DNA from: Callipepla californica brunnescens
Taxonomy: Eukaryota; Chordata; Aves; Galliformes; Odontophoridae
DNA length: 64,000 nt
Direction: 5' to 3'
Assembly: GCA_023055505.1 (NCBI GenBank)
Contig: JALIRH010000010.1
Span: 6,508,501-6,572,500 of the forward strand
The position numbers and the translations under genes are program-made. The notes beneath the pieces are model-generated. The model did no database searches. It worked only from the letters and a program-made list of their open reading frames with translations, and was not told the origin of the DNA. This document shows, piece by piece, positions 11,630 through 25,370 of this stretch (its first letter is position 1; every line of letters starts with the position of its first letter).

Positions 11630-14600
11630 CAGTGTGAACAGGTAGCTTCCTTTATTATGGAATGTTACAGAAAATTTTCTATAATATGGACTGTGATTTT
11701 TTTTTTTTATACGTACATATATTTTTACCATAGTTACCATTCATCCAACATGCTGGACTTAAAATGAATGAATGGACAGGACACTTCATTTTCTCTATTC
11801 ATTGGCTAAGTGCTACAGCATTGGATTTTTTTTTGTTGTGAAATCTATTGCAGACTTGCAAAGAAAAGAAAAACAAGAAAATATTACCCTGCCAACTGAG
11901 TAAAAAAAAGAAATCATTTTCAAGTAGAAACAATGGTTGATGTGCATTTATGCCAGTGTTTGATGACATCAGTATAAGTGTTTTCCTTCTGGATAACTAC
12001 ATCCCCTCTATACAACTCAATCACTGTTTTGTTCGTAGGACAGAAAAGATTAACAGCCTGCATGGTGCAATGTCAGACTGCCTCTGGTATAGAAACAGCA
12101 TGTTACCCTCTAGTTCATCCATTGCCTGGATGGGGCTTTCGGGCACAAATATCATGTTTTTGGACTGCGATGTAGTTCAGAATGTGGTGCACAGAGTGAA
12201 TGGAAAAAGTGGGGAAAAAAGTGAGGAAAAGGACAATTTTAAAAAGAAAAGAAAACAGAAATTAACATTAAGCTATGGATGTTCCAAACCTTCTTCATCA
12301 TCACAGTTTGTCATGTCAGTGAACTGTGAAAGCCGTGCATATACCAATCAATATCTTATCCTGATATTTCTAACTTTCTCCAGACCGCTACTGCAGTTGG
12401 CATCACCTCTTCCTGTAAAACAACTCTCATTCTGAATGAAGTTCTGAAATCGTGCCACAGCTTTATAGCAAGGCAAAGTGTAGGAGTCAAGGGAGTATTC
12501 CCTCAGGTCCTGGGACCTGTCCTGAAAGATGAAAAACTGGCTCATGCATCAGATTGCTTTCAGACTTCTGCATCTGAACAGACACACACATTACAAATCA
12601 GCAACAATGTAGGATAATGCAAGGAGAAGTTTGCACAAAATCCCTTTTTTTCCAATAAGTCCTCTACCTGATTTTGTGTATGTTGCCTATGAGGATTATT
12701 GAAGGATTTGTTTTAAACTAGTGTTTCCTTTCTGAGAGTATAGGTTACCTGAGTTCAGCTTGTATGTGGAATTAGAACAGTTGACATTCATTTCTCTGAC
12801 TCTTTTTTTCTCACTGATTTCATCCCTGTTCCTTCAGATCTTCAAACAAAAATGAAAAAATAGCCTCACGCAAATAGAAAACAAAAAAAAATACCCACAA
12901 ACCAAATTAAAACAAAACTAAAACCATCCCAACCCCCTGAAAAACAACAGCAACCAAAAACCTGAAAGAGTCAAAGAAATCCCGTATTTTGTGATCAGAA
13001 TCTATCCAGTTTATTGCTGGGAGAAAAAGAAATTGTTTATATTTCAGGTACTTGGAGTTCCTTGGTTAGTGAGAGGCTGGGAAATATCCTCTGGAGTACA
13101 CCTATCCTAGTTAGATATACATATTCAAGAAGTGAATACTGGGCTAGATCCCCAGCATGAAGTCAAAAGAGCACTGTTAATGTAGGCTAGGTAAGGATTT
13201 GGTGCAGACAAATACATGAGTATACAAGTGCCACAGCTCACCGGGTGCTGTTACAAAAAGTCTGTCTCTTGCTGGCATTGACTTTCAAAAACAAGCTGTG
13301 CTTAGCACCTCTGAGTTTATAAAGATCACACAGCAACCTACATGCTATCAAAGCTTCAGGAACAAATAAATAAGCGGCTTATCTCTCAAGGTCTTTCCCC
13401 CTGATTTTATTATAAGTGACAATAGGACCGAAGTTGTAAAGCAGCATAAGATCTTCAGCCCAAATATGTGCTGTGTGTTTTTTCACTTTGTGTGAATTTG
13501 CTGTTGGTTTATTTTCTTTGACAAATTATAATATTAGTTTTTTTAGATCTGTCAAGCTTTGAAATTAACTCTCACTTTTGTTCTATGAAAGGTATGCAGG
13601 ATTTTTCACACATCTGCTTCAGGAGAAATGAACCTCCATTGGCACACACACGTGGTTTAAAAAAGAAATGTCAGTTTTATGGAACTCTCTATCTTTGTGC
13701 TGCAGTCTTTGCAGAGCTGTCTGTGTCTACACAGAGAATTCAGGGAAGATGCATTGTATTTTAACCTTTGAAGTAGGTACCCAGAATGACTGAAAACCAA
13801 GCAATTTCACTAGTCCCTTGTGAACCGTAATGAAAACCTTAAGGCAAGGATTTGCCCACTGTCTGAGCAAAGTGTAAAATTTCACATAGCAAAGATGACA
13901 ACAAAATAAGATTTCTTAACTACCTTTTTTTACTGTCGTTCTTCATCAGCTGTGAAACAATAACAATCATACTCTTGCTCTAATTCTCTCACTCCAGCTA
14001 AATCCATCTGTGAAACTGATGGGGATGACTGAGCAGAAACAACAGGCAGCCAGGCCTTTTCAGCAGGAGGGAATCATTATAAATATGAATCACATTAACT
14101 AATATAAGCAAAGGGGCTTCTTTGCCCTAGGATTTAATTCAGCCTCCAGTTCCCAGTGTCAGAGTCCCCTCTTTCAGCAGCCAGCCCTTCAAGAGCTCTT
14201 TCACTTTGTGTGCAGTGAGTAGGTTGTGCCTTTGTCTCCTGCCACGCAATGCTGCGTAGCCCTAAACTACAGTCAGCAAAGGCATGGGCTTGATTGTGAT
14301 GGAAAAAACGATTGGATTTTTTTTTTCTCCTGTTTAATTCATTCATGTTCAGGGTCTAAAAGTCAGACTGGAAATTCTTGGGCTGAATTTAAGCTGTTAG
14401 TGGTGTGTTTAGGCCATGATTAAGCATAAACTCCCATGCCTTTTTCATTTTTCTTTTGGTTTCCTGCTGACCTGTGTCATCGTTCTCTGAGCAGTAGCAT
14501 ATCTGGGAGCTTCCCCCGGTGGCTGCTCCTGCCCTAGCAGCATCCATGGCAGGGCTGTGGTGGGAGGTCTCACAGGAGCCCCACTGACAGACTGCTCCTC

Positions 14601-15309
14601 ACTCCTCAGTGCAGCACATAACCAAATGGTGCATAGCACACACAGTCTGCATGCCACAGATTTCCTCTTGCCATGTCATTATTCATTAGTATCTGGAATC
14701 ATTGCCGCTGGCTTCTGCAAATGAATGCAAGAGCACTTGGTAAGTTAAAGTAAACAAAGACCCTTGCTGGCTTCCAGATGGACTATTGCCTGCCACCTGA
14801 GGAGGAAAGGAATATGTTACTACCTCAGTCAGAGGAGAGTGGCTGCAGTTACTCACCTGAATTAGACCACTTATTGTCCTATCCCTGGTTGTGGCAAACT
14901 GTACATATGTTCTCCAGATGGCAGATTCCCATAGTTATTATTCTATAGGCTGCATGAACATGAGGAGCATTAGGAACTTCTCAGCCTGTATCCACTTCTT
15001 ACCCTCAAATCTATTCAAGTGTTAACTGAAATACAGTTGCACAGAGTAGTACCTAACCATTTGAAGTATGGTTGCCGAGCAGTAATAATGTTATTAGTAG
15101 CTTTGACAAACATTTTTTTAATTGAGTATGTCAGAGAGGACAAAATGATTCCCAAATGAAAACCACTTGTACCACTGGGCTGCCTCTCAAAAATTTATCA
15201 AGCAATTCCATGGACACCCCACACCTGATCAATCTGTATGTCTTCATTACTGTCTTCAATGAAACAAATCAGCCTCAGCAAATCTGGGGAGGTGACTGTG
15301 GAGGGTGGG
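11630..15309. other. Unique sequence; longest open frame; A-rich stretch
   Basis: Holds the longest open frame of the window (11950-12435, +, 161 codons), which has no recognisable domain, signal peptide or family resemblance and is treated as chance. A strongly A-rich, low-complexity stretch lies at 12841-12970. A single CACGTG is at 13649-13654. The stretch near 14030-14130 looks like possible conserved non-coding DNA. No RNA gene is seen. Confidence 0.55.
12841..12970. repeat. A-rich low-complexity region
   Basis: Mostly A with scattered C (aaaacaaaaaaaaat, aaaacaaaactaaaacc and similar). It could be decayed poly-A or simple (AAAAC)-type expansion. No retrotransposon body is recognised beside it. 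Confidence 0.65.
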
Positions 15310-15992
15310 CATAGCCCTTACAGTAGAGCTTCAGCTCAGCCAGACTGATGGCCTTGGAGACTGGACTAATGGAAACCTCAAAACCTTCAACAAGGGCAAA
15401 TGCAAAACTCTAGGGTGAAGCAGTGCTGTGTTGGTGCAAACTAGAAATGCATAATAGCCCTGGGAATATGGTGGATGGCAAATGTGCGTACTAATAAGTA
15501 AAACAAACTTCACCCATGGCTATAATGTTGTGTTATCACCAGATGGACTGAAACTATCATCTTTCTTGACCTGGAAAAAGTTGGGCATCACCTGGAATGT
15601 CAGTTACAGTTTTGGGTTGCCCTTATGCAAGAAGGATGTTGAGAAAGTAGAGGCAAGCCTGTGGAGGACTCCTAAGGATTGAAGGGCAGTTGTGCTTGAC
15701 CTAAAAGCTTGAGATAGGGAAGACTGGCTTTGTTTAGGTCAGCAAAGAGGAGAAGCTAGCAGCACCCTGCAACTGAGATGAGAGAGCAGAGCCAAACTCT
15801 TCTCAGTCAAGACGGGTGGTTAAAGAAAGGGTACTAGAGTCATATCACAGCGATGGCCCTTGTTATCTGGACAGGTTGGGGAAGGCTTTCCATTCTGAAG
15901 GTTTTCAAATCTTTCCTTGTTCTGGTGTCGCTGATATGTCTATTTGGGACAGGAGGTTGGACCAAATGATTGCCAGTGATCCTTCTCTGCAA
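15310..15992 (+). mobile_element. Old, degraded CR1 LINE fragment
   Basis: Forward CR1 recognised in islands. 'ccttggagactggactaatg' and 'accttcaacaagggcaaatg' come from ORF2. 'gccaaactcttctcagtc' comes from further along. 'gacaggttggggaaggc', 'gttttcaaatctttcc' and 'gaggttggaccaaatgat' come from the 3' end. The areas between are diverged or deleted, so it is much older than the copies at 9131 and 32654. The boundaries are approximate. The open frames 15482-15682, 15816-16025 and 15840-16136 (minus) overlap this relic. Confidence 0.72.
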
Positions 15993-17779
15993 CTTGGTGC
16001 TTTTTTGTGTGTTTATTTGTTGTAAGTCACAGCTATTTAACCTATTTGAGAATTTTTCCCATAAATGTCCTGTGAATGTTGCCTTCTGTAAGGCTTCAAG
16101 TTCTGCCTCATAGTCTCCAGCATCCTCATGTGACAAACAAACCTAGCCACTTTTGTCATAACAAAACTAAGGGAGAAGCTACTCTGTAGATTTACACCAT
16201 TGTCTGAAAAAAATCCAGTCTATGGATAGAACATAGTAAACCATCATTTTTGGATCACCACATCATCTTGTGGATACATTTCTGTTCCTTGAATACAGTA
16301 GTTTACACCAGTGTGAGCATCATCATTTTTGTTTCCTGTAGGAAACCTGCTCGCTGACTTGGTGGTTCTTAGTGAAAAATACATTAATTACACTAACACT
16401 TAGCAGGTTGAATGTGTGGCTAAATTGTAGAAAGATTTCACACTATTGTAAAGAATGCCAGAAAGCTATTAAAAGTTATGGAGGAGTTTCTCACTGAAGC
16501 ACGTTTAAACTCATTGAGAGATTAAAAAACTCAAAAAAACAGTTGTTCAGTTTCTTCCACAGCTACGTCCCAAACACTGGAACTTTCAGTATTTCCACTT
16601 GTAGATCTTTTGCCTTTAGAAGTTCTTTAAGTGCAATTTTAAAGCTGTCTGATGTTTTCTTTTGCTTTGCCAACTGTTGAAAAGCAGTCTGGTCTCATAA
16701 ACATGCCGGTACAAATGAAAGGGTGCTAAAGTGTTAGTCTCGTGGGATCTCACAATAAAAGGGATGGAAAACTCATCCTTGAGGTCCAGCAATCAGAGAG
16801 CGTGCAACCACATGAACTTTTACAGCTCTGACAATTTGCAGTGATTTTACTATGTCCTTAACTTCTGATGCAGAGATATTGTACAGGTGTGAAAATACCT
16901 CACTTTCCTGAATGGTAATAAGTATCATGTTAATCAGTGGTCAGTCTCTTGGTGATATGGCAGAGCCACATGTTATGACAAATGGCTTTAAACAAGTTCA
17001 CTGCTATAATTATGAAAAAGGTTACATTGTTCTACAATTATCCTTTTAATCAATCTCGCAGGGTAATCATCCTGCCGAAAAATCTGTTTCTCAATACCGA
17101 TTTCATTATCTAGGTGATTCTCATCACTAATCATTAGAGTGTGATTCACTATATTCTTAACAACTCCTGTTTTAACTTTAAATGGGTGATTAGACTCAAT
17201 ATACAGGATATTACCTGCACTATCGTCTTGATAATACATTCTCCTTTCCAACTGTCAGACCATCTCTCCACTAATAAATGTAAAAAAGCTTTTCTTATTA
17301 AGATTCTTTTCCATAGTAAATCATATTCAAATGAACATTACTAATTAAAGAGGAGTGAGTACAGTTCTTTCCCTCTTCCATCTTTCCAAACATTGCACAG
17401 GAAAGTGCAGGGTGAAGCCAGGAACCTCCAGGCTGTCCTGTAAGTTGAGCATAGCTGAAGCAAGGAGTATGAAGGTAGTAGTTTCTCTTGGATTTTGAGG
17501 TTCCTGAGACCTGCCAGCGTAATAGAAAATAAGGTTTTGTATAGAAATAGGACTGCTTTCTTCTGCTGTGTTTCCAGAATGTAAAGAGTTGGCACAAATC
17601 TTTGGGATTTGAGGCTTCTGTGAACACTTGTTGCTTGTATTACTTGCTGGTACTAATTATACATCTTCATTAGCTCAATATGTAACATTTCTACCATGTT
17701 TGTTGACCTCTTGTTTATGAAAGCTTTGGTATTAGTATTAAATCAGAGTAAAAATTTATATTATTATGTTGGGTTTTTT

Positions 17780-17804
17780 TTCTGCATCACTTAGTGATGC
17801 AGAA
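17780..17804. other. Perfect 11-bp stem hairpin
   Basis: TTCTGCATCAC, a TTA spacer, then GTGATGCAGAA: an exact inverted repeat with a three-base loop. At this length it can form a stable hairpin in DNA or RNA. It is too short for a microRNA precursor and has no poly-U terminator context relevant to an animal genome. Confidence 0.6.
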
Positions 17805-19439
17805 TTTAATTTCAACTTTCCACGTAAAAGCAAGTCTCAGTTCCTTAGGAAGGCAGGACTCTTTCCAGTTTAAAAGACAACATATCTAAATTTGCACATA
17901 AACATAGGTTGAAAGTTTTTATGGCAAGCATTTTGGTGTTTCATTTTTTAAGAACTTGAGATTCTTCTGTGGGAAAAGTAACTAGAATTACAGTATTTGA
18001 TTACACTGCTGAATTGTGACATTCATGTTTCCTTATAAAGGCCCCAGTTCTGGCTGTTACAGACAGAGGATTCAGTTCTATCCAGAGCCTGTTTAACTCT
18101 GACCGTGACAAGGTCCCTGTTGTGAGGGTAAACTGACTTTGGAGATGATTGCTTCTTGACACTTTGCCTGCCACTTTTGTGTGTAGATTTATGTACTATA
18201 CATTTTCATTGAGCATTTAACCCTGAATCTTTATATGAGCCTACCATAAAGCACATGTCTATCATCCAGGAAATGCTTGGCAACAGTTTTCCTAGACAGT
18301 AGTCATTTAAACATGAAGATGAATTAATTTGATTGAATGTCTAATATCCTTGGATAATAATTTCTGTCAGCTACAAAACAAAATAATCTGTTTTTTTTTC
18401 TTATTCATTTGAAATTATGCATTAGTATGTTTTTGTTTCTTTATTGTTTTTTCTTGGTATTTATTATTGTTGATTTTTTTTTTCTTTTGTTTTTGCTCCT
18501 GTCATGATAATCTATGGAATGGAAATGTGAAAAATAATCATGTCATAAATGATTTAATCAAATAAGTCTTACAGCTGTTGATTGGCAAAAGCTCTGCCAA
18601 TAGACTTACTACCTGTGAGAATAAACAGTGTGTATATGTTTTCATTTAAAGCTGGGCTCTGCCCAGTTGCTACTAAAACAGACAAAGGTCTGTGGAGAGA
18701 GAAAAAAACTGACTCTGTCACAATGACTTACACAAGCTTAAGCAGCAGACTTCCTAAACCAAGACTTATCACTTCAGGGTTATTTCCATGTGACCTGTGG
18801 AGGATGCCCGTGAATAGCAGGAGAAGACATGCCGTTTTCTCTGCTGTAGGGCTGAGCCTCTCTGTGCAAGACTAGAAGGCAGTCCTGGGTGTTGTGAAGT
18901 AATCATTAAGTTACACGCTTGTCATTTCTTGTACATTCACTCAGAACTAATGCACATCACTTTTTCCAATTATAATCATTCCACCATTTAACAAGCACAA
19001 AAGGCCTTAGATTCCAATTTGCCACTGATGCTTCACTCTCACTTGCTTATTTCTTGGCATTTAGGTCAGACTAGGTTGTGCACAGCTCCAATAATGGGGT
19101 ATGTTCACCCTTCATACAGCAAACGTACAAATGATGAAGGCTACAACAGCTGGTCTCACAATGTGGAAGCAGATCATTTCCACTGGTATGGTAATTTCAC
19201 TATTCATAGGTTTTCTTCCAGTTATTGTAAATACTTTTTTTTTTCCCCGCTTTCTTAATGCTGAAGCCAAACAGAAAGCGCATGATGACATAGAGAATAC
19301 TGTCCTTGACACACTTTCTTGCTTGCTAAATCAAAGTTTCTCTAGTAAGCTTGTCACATTTCATTTAGCTTCTCAAATCTTTCCACAGCAACAAATCTTT
19401 CCAAAGCAAATGAAAAGCCCTCAAACAAAACACAAAACT

Positions 19440-19480
19440 GAAAAAAACAATAACAAAACAAAACAAAACAAAAAACCACA
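19440..19480. repeat. (AAAAC)n low-complexity repeat
   Basis: Consecutive AAAAC units with interruptions. Simple repeat. Confidence 0.75.
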
Positions 19481-20061
19481 AAAGCAAACTACCAAATCTA
19501 AGCTGGTGAAATCTCTAGCCTTTAATCTTAGTTATCTTCTCACTAATGACAAGGAACTGTGAAGCAGAATCAACCAAGCTATATGTTGATGAACAAGCTT
19601 TGGCTAAAAGTATACAAAAATTAGGAGTCCAGCACAACATGTAAAATACATTTTCTCTTCTTTCTACTGTTTTTCACCTGTTCTGCTAGAACACTTTATG
19701 AAGTCTGAGCTGGTATCTGTTGATCCCTGTATCATCAGTGTTCAGAAGGAAGGGGAAGCTAGGATGTTTTCACTCCTTTCCCTTTGCTGCAGCTCCTGAC
19801 CTTGCCTTCCCTGTGCACAGGCATCAGAGGAGCCCAAATCTACTGTTGGTAGAACAGGCAGTCCTTGCTCAGTGGTGAACCAGGACTCAAAGCTGCATTT
19901 TGTTTTATTTTTTTTTTTGGAACTGGGCTTGTCTGTTTGCTGAGTCACAAATCATAGAGAGGGAGATAGTTGTGGTGCAGACTGCATCAAATCCCCAAAG
20001 GTGCATTAACGCTTCCCAATGCCAGGCAGACGTGGGTGGCCCCACTTAAGCCCCTTATTAA

Positions 20062-20066
20062 ATACA

Positions 20067-20100
<34 letters not shown>
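20062..20100. repeat. (CATA)n microsatellite
   Basis: About eight to nine tandem CATA/TACA units passing into TATATA. Uninterrupted in its core, so probably length-variable in populations. Confidence 0.92.
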
Positions 20101-20403
20101 AATGCGTAAATAGAGGAGTAATTTCAGTTATCACTTATTCTTTCATTACTGACCTCTGGGAATGCACAGTGCCAATGCCTAAATGAACCTGAGGGATGCT
20201 CTCAGCAGAGATCTACCATTGCTCTATCTGCAGTTGAATATAATGGTATGCTCTAAGAAATTGTGTTTCTCAGCATAGTTGGATAATGGGGCAGCATTTA
20301 GTGCTACTCTCTTTCCATGTCTGCTCAAGAGGAGGACTGTTTTTCACTGACTGGTAGATGCTGTGTGTTAGCCAAAGATCACCAAAGACTCCCAAAGCAA
20401 TTG

Positions 20404-20750
20404 AATTCATAGAATCATTTAAGTAGGAAGAGACCCTCAAAGTTATTCTAATCCAACTTCCTTGCAATGAACAGGAATACCAAAGCTAGATCAGGTTGCT
20501 CTGAGCCTTGTCCATCCTGACTTTGAATGTCTTCAAAGATAGGGCATCCATCACCTCTCAGGGCAACCTGTCTGTTCCAGTGCCTGACCATCATTATTGT
20601 AAAAAACCTTCTTCCTAATACCCAATCTGTCTTCTGTGTTTTAGTTTGAAACCCTTTCCTCTTGTCCTATCACATCAGACCCTGCTAAGGAGGCTGTCTC
20701 CTTCTTTCTTATAGCCTCCCTTTAGATACTGAAAGTATTGTGCTTGTGTT
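20404..20750 (-). mobile_element. CR1 LINE 3' fragment
   Basis: Reverse CR1. The left edge is the tail side ('catagaatcatttaagtagg'), followed by 'attctaatccaacttcc', 'gagccttgtccatcctgac' and 'gttccagtgcctgaccatc'. The right part is 'cttcttcctaatacccaatc' and 'cctcttgtcctatcac', the RT-proximal region. It shares the diagnostic 'aatgaacagg.atacc' stretch with the nested copy at 9558-9790, so both belong to one subfamily. Stops break it in all frames. Confidence 0.88.
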
Positions 20751-21149
20751 CTGCCTTTAGACAAAAGGCTGTGAGCCAGTGGCTGTATGCAGGCATCAAA
20801 AGCAGAGATTCTCTCTGGACCTTCTGACTGCATGGTTTTAGGACAAATAATAGAGTCAATAGAGATAAGTTTGGGCAATTGGTATGTTTGAAACCCATGC
20901 AGTGTTTGATGTTCATACTCTGTCAAGTCCCTCAGGTTTCTCTGCCTTGATCTTTACATCTCTGCGTTGAATAACTGACATTTACTCATTGTGTCTGGGG
21001 AATTGTTTTGAGTGCTTTGAATAATAAAGTAAAGGTTTAATAATGATGGTACTTTGTAATTTAGTAACATAACAGTAAGCAATGTTGCTGTTTCCAGCAG
21101 ATAATCTACCTTATTGTATTGGCTACAACAGTGAGGCTGTTAAATTTCA

Positions 21150-21151
<2 letters not shown>

Positions 21152-21189
<38 letters not shown>
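21152..21189. repeat. (AT)n microsatellite
   Basis: About nineteen uninterrupted AT units. Self-complementary, so capable of cruciform extrusion and prone to replication slippage. Confidence 0.93.
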
Positions 21190-21190
<1 letters not shown>

Positions 21191-21661
21191 TAATTTTTTA
21201 AAAAGTGGTTGCTAGAATTGAATTTGGGAAGTAACTTACTACTTCTTGCTTAGAACTTGAGGTAGATTGTAATTTATTGGAATTTTGAGAAATTTTCTGC
21301 TTTGAATTCAGGAAAGCAAGTCTGAACTTTTACATAGCTATTTGTATAGCTTGTGTGAAACTTAGTTGGGTACAGATGAATACTGACTCAGTAAATAGCA
21401 GTAATACAATTACTGTATGTGGTTCTATTTATCAATTTAGAATTTATCTCCTCCTGCTTGTAGGAGAGGGAGTGGAACTACGTAAATGAAGTTAGACTGT
21501 GGGAGTCTTCCTGGAGTTCTAGATGCTTAGGGAATTCTTGATAAAATATTTATGTTTGAATTCCTCAAATGAAAAAAAATCTTCCGCTTTAGAAGCTTTC
21601 AAACTCTCTGGAATTTTTTTGTCTCTAAATTTAGGAAAAAAAATCTTTTCTTCCGGTCTGA

Positions 21662-21679
21662 TTTTTTTTTTTTTTTTTC
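21662..21679. repeat. Poly-T run
   Basis: Uninterrupted T run of about 18, with no attached retrocopy recognised. Confidence 0.85.
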
Positions 21680-24208
21680 TAAATTCCAGTTGTCATCATG
21701 GAGATGTATGAAATTCATTTAAATGTCACAATAAATCAGGATATTATTATTGAATCAAAGCTAAGTGGTTTAACTAACCTCAAAACTTTTTCTTAGAATA
21801 GCTTAATGCACCTGGATTGCAGTGCACGAACAGGATTCTGCACCACGATCAGTATAAATTATTCCACTGATAATGCTTTGTAATATTGCATCAGCTGCTG
21901 CAGATGAAACACTTCTGGTAATGAAAAAATTGCCAATATTCCATGTCAAATTCATGTTTTCAGATTGAACTACATGTCCAAAAATCCTTTCACCAAAAGC
22001 TTCTGGAAAATAGTGTGTTTGAGTTTTCTTTTGAATGATTTGTCTACATTCAAGCCACACTTCTGAGGACTAACTTGCAAACCAAGAGTGTTTTTTCTTG
22101 TGGAGGTGATGATGGGTTATAAATGTGAAGTCTCTTGACTCAACTAACTGGATGTATCAGATTTGATTTCATAGCAGGGTTGGCAATATTTGAGTTATGT
22201 ATGCATTTCTGAACAGAGCCATTATTATTGGCGTTCGTTTCATTCAGTGAGTTGCAGTGATTGAGGAGTATTGTTTCATCATAGTAATGACAAGTGTTTT
22301 CCTGAAGGAAAGATACAGTTTGGGGCTCTTTTTATAAGAAAATGTAAATATCATAATACTTTATTTCATTCTTTAAACGTAAATCTAACATTGTCCCTTT
22401 CAATACTATAATTAAAAAGTAATAAATCTAAATTTTCATGTGCCTCTAGTGAAACTACACTGCTTTTTTTTCTATAAACTCCAACTAGTGATTCATGCTA
22501 AAACAAATTAAGGAAATACAGTTCAAAGAACAATTTTCTTTTTTCCTATTTTTTTTCCCCGTTAAAAGCAGTGACTGATAGAATCGCTGTATTTACTCCC
22601 ATCTTTGACATGTATTTAGGCACCCAACTCCCAGTTAATTCAACAAATTAAATATTACTAGGTGCTGTTTTTGTTAACAAGATAACTAGCAGTAATGAAC
22701 CCAGTAGTATTACTTCCAGGTTCCTGTAACAAAACTTGTTTGATGTAATATTTAGGATACATAATAAGGTTTTTCTCTTTCAAAAGAACTCCCATTTTAT
22801 AGATCTTTCACATAGAACTATCTCAGAATATAGCTTTTTAACAAACAAATAGGATTTTTATTCTTTTAATACTCACAGGTGTTATTCCTTTTTAAACTGT
22901 TTTATCACCTCATAATTTGAAGACTATTTTGTATTCATAAAGCATTCCAGCTCTCTGATATTTTTATGTTATATTTTTATGTTAGTCTTTGCTAAATATG
23001 AAAAGATATATAGATTTTAAATGCAAATTTCTGAGGCTTTGGTGGCATGCATATTGTGAAATTGCTTGCAATCTGTTTTGCTGTTAATATTTTGATAATT
23101 TGAACCTTCACTGACGTTTTTAAAAACTTCCAAAATTCTGACAGTAAGTGAGATGGGAACAGAAAGCAAATAAAACCACAGTTATTTCTATGGTATTGGT
23201 GAAATTAACTCTCTACCTAGTTTTAGTATTCCTATTTGCATAATCTTTGAACAGAGGAAACCTGGGGTCAGGATATATACCAAGTTTTCTTAGAAAATCT
23301 GCTCTCACACTATCACCAAAATTAGTGAGAAGAATTTTGTTTTTTTTTCTAGTCAGAATTGTATTTAGTTCAGGAACAAGGATTGGTCTATATGTTCTAT
23401 ATATTTAGAGTAATACAATTGTATGTTACAGAGTATATTTATTCAAGTGGAAAATCATATATATGGAATCTGGTCAGGGGATCATGAATGCTCTTATTAA
23501 TAAAAAATCTGTGAGTTTCTTCATTATGTTAAAGGGCCAGAGCCTTGGATATAGATGTTGTGATTGCACCTTTGGGCAACACTGTTCTGTCAGATACCAA
23601 TGAAAAATGGCTTGTACTTTCTTAGCAACACCATGTTTCACAGAGGCTTTTCTTTGGAGTTTCCCCATCATGTACTGACTTGGTCTTATGCATCTGTTCT
23701 TGTGAGTGAATTCACTGTGAGTGACACAATATTCTTCTATCTAAGATCACAAGGCATATTTTATCTCTAACATCTCTTGGCAATTAGTAATGAACAAACT
23801 GATTCTGAGAAAAGTCTATATCAGTAATATTTATACAGGATTAAACAAGAGCATGAATTTTGATAAGACTGACAAATCTTTAAAATGTTCCAGTGGGGAT
23901 TCAAGAAACAGCATTCTAAAATATAATAATTATAATAATGTAATTACACATATTTGCCAAAAATTGGTTATGTAAAGGGAATTGTTTTCATGTAAAATGG
24001 CTAAATTACACTTCTAACCCTTCAGATGCACAGAGGAGTGGTTTTTCATGTGCTGACTAATCTCATTGGATCTACGATTCTGTGATCTGGATGGACTACT
24101 CATGTGCATGTTTTGTTGTTCCTGAAGAAAGAATCTGAAAGTTTGCACTTTTTCTGTCTACTCTCTGATACACTAACAAAAACAGTGCTTGTACAGTTGT
24201 GATAGTCA

Positions 24209-24230
24209 ATATATATATATATTTTTTTTT
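24209..24230. repeat. (AT)n plus poly-T
   Basis: AT dinucleotides passing into nine to ten T. Simple repeat. Confidence 0.8.
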
Positions 24231-25316
24231 GACGTCCTGTTAGGGTTTTTTTATTGTTGTTTTGTTTTTTTAGTTCAAATTCACTGTTCAGTGAGCCATC
24301 GACTCTGAAGAAAAAAACCAAAAAACAAAAAAAGCCATGAATGTCATTTATTTGCCTTATCCTTCATGTTCCCTGTATATATGTGCAAACCAACGTATGC
24401 CTTTGTCTACTGCTCTTAAGCAGCAGTTTAACCTTGCCCAGGGAAAAGTAAATGTGAGATGATGCAATACTGTTCTGTCTGCACATAAATCCTGACAAGT
24501 AGTAATGTGGTGTTGGTGGATCCTCTGTTGGTTGCTGTTAATAATAGACAAAACTTTGCCTAACATTTATATCTCATAAAATGCTATTCTAGTGTTTCAG
24601 ACTGTAGAATATTCAGTCATCTTTCAAATTCTCCCTCTTCTGACTGTTCATTTAACAAGATCTTTCTGACAGCTAGCAGTAATTTCTTCTGGTAGTGTTG
24701 TGTAGTGTTGTTCCTTCTGGCATCCCAGCTGGGGAATTTTCAGAAAATCCTGTAGCACTGACCAGTGCAATGTAGCCTTTTTATGTGTTCTTTCCTGTCA
24801 AAGTTTGTTTTGGATGAAGTGGAGGCTGAATATAATCCTTTTTCAGAGAAAGCTGAGGAAACGTAGGCAAGAAAATGTCTGCAAACCCTCGTGGAATTGA
24901 TGTTGCCACAAGAACAGAGGGAGAACCTTTCCCAAAGCAAAGATGAGGTGGAAGGACCCACGAGAGGCTCTTTTATTTCAGACACTCTGGTTCTGAGACA
25001 CTAAGCAACCAGTCAGCTGGATTCTCCACTAAACCTTCAAATCTGGACTGCTCTTCTAATCATTTGTAGAGCTGCCACTTTCCTGGATGAATGCCCATAT
25101 CCATATGGCATTGAATTAACACAGATTTTCAAATTTCATATGTTCTGAAACCAGTACTGTTAGCAAAGTGGAAAGTGCTAATGTTTAACATATAAACTCC
25201 TTAAAAGATTTATAAATTTCAGTAATGAATGATGATTCTTAAACAAAACGATCAACCATTATTTGGTTTCCCTTTAATGTGATCATTGTTTTCCCTATAG
25301 TGTTTGCTGATATATA

Positions 25317-25332
25317 TTAGATAGATAGATAG
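25317..25332. repeat. Short (TAGA)n microsatellite
   Basis: About four TAGA units. Short and adjacent to 'atatatt'. Confidence 0.7.
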
Positions 25333-25370
25333 CAACACATCTCTGTGTTGCTGTGCTCTTATTTATGTTA

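Larger units (their letters stand above)
15993..20061. other. Unique AT-rich sequence, no gene seen
   Basis: Contains a strong inverted repeat at 17780-17804, T-rich runs near 18389-18490 and an (AAAAC)n-like run at 19440-19480. A string TGCTGAGTCA (AP-1/Maf half-site type) is near 19938. No exon or repeat of known family is recognised. Confidence 0.55.
20751..25370. other. Unique AT-rich sequence with microsatellites, no gene seen
   Basis: Includes the (AT)n array at 21152-21189, a poly-T near 21662-21679, a local tandem duplication of 'tatttttatgt' at about 22960-22984, and an (AT)n/poly-T block at 24209-24230. Nothing resembles an exon or RNA gene. A short string near 24040-24090 with 'gattctgtgat' could be a CR1 tail scrap. 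Confidence 0.55.

Noticed and set aside
11950..12435. Longest open frame, 161 codons on plus
   Set aside because: No recognisable domain, signal or transmembrane pattern. A plausible splice-acceptor string lies inside it, but there is no exon partner. The length is within chance for 64 kb of six-frame sequence.
20062..21189. CRISPR-like spaced repeats
   Set aside because: The repeats are plain microsatellites (CATA and AT) with no spacers, and the genome is vertebrate.
24023..24095. Possible CR1 tail (gattctgtgat)
   Set aside because: Only about 25 bases resemble the 3' end, with no conserved 3' block beside it; too short to call.
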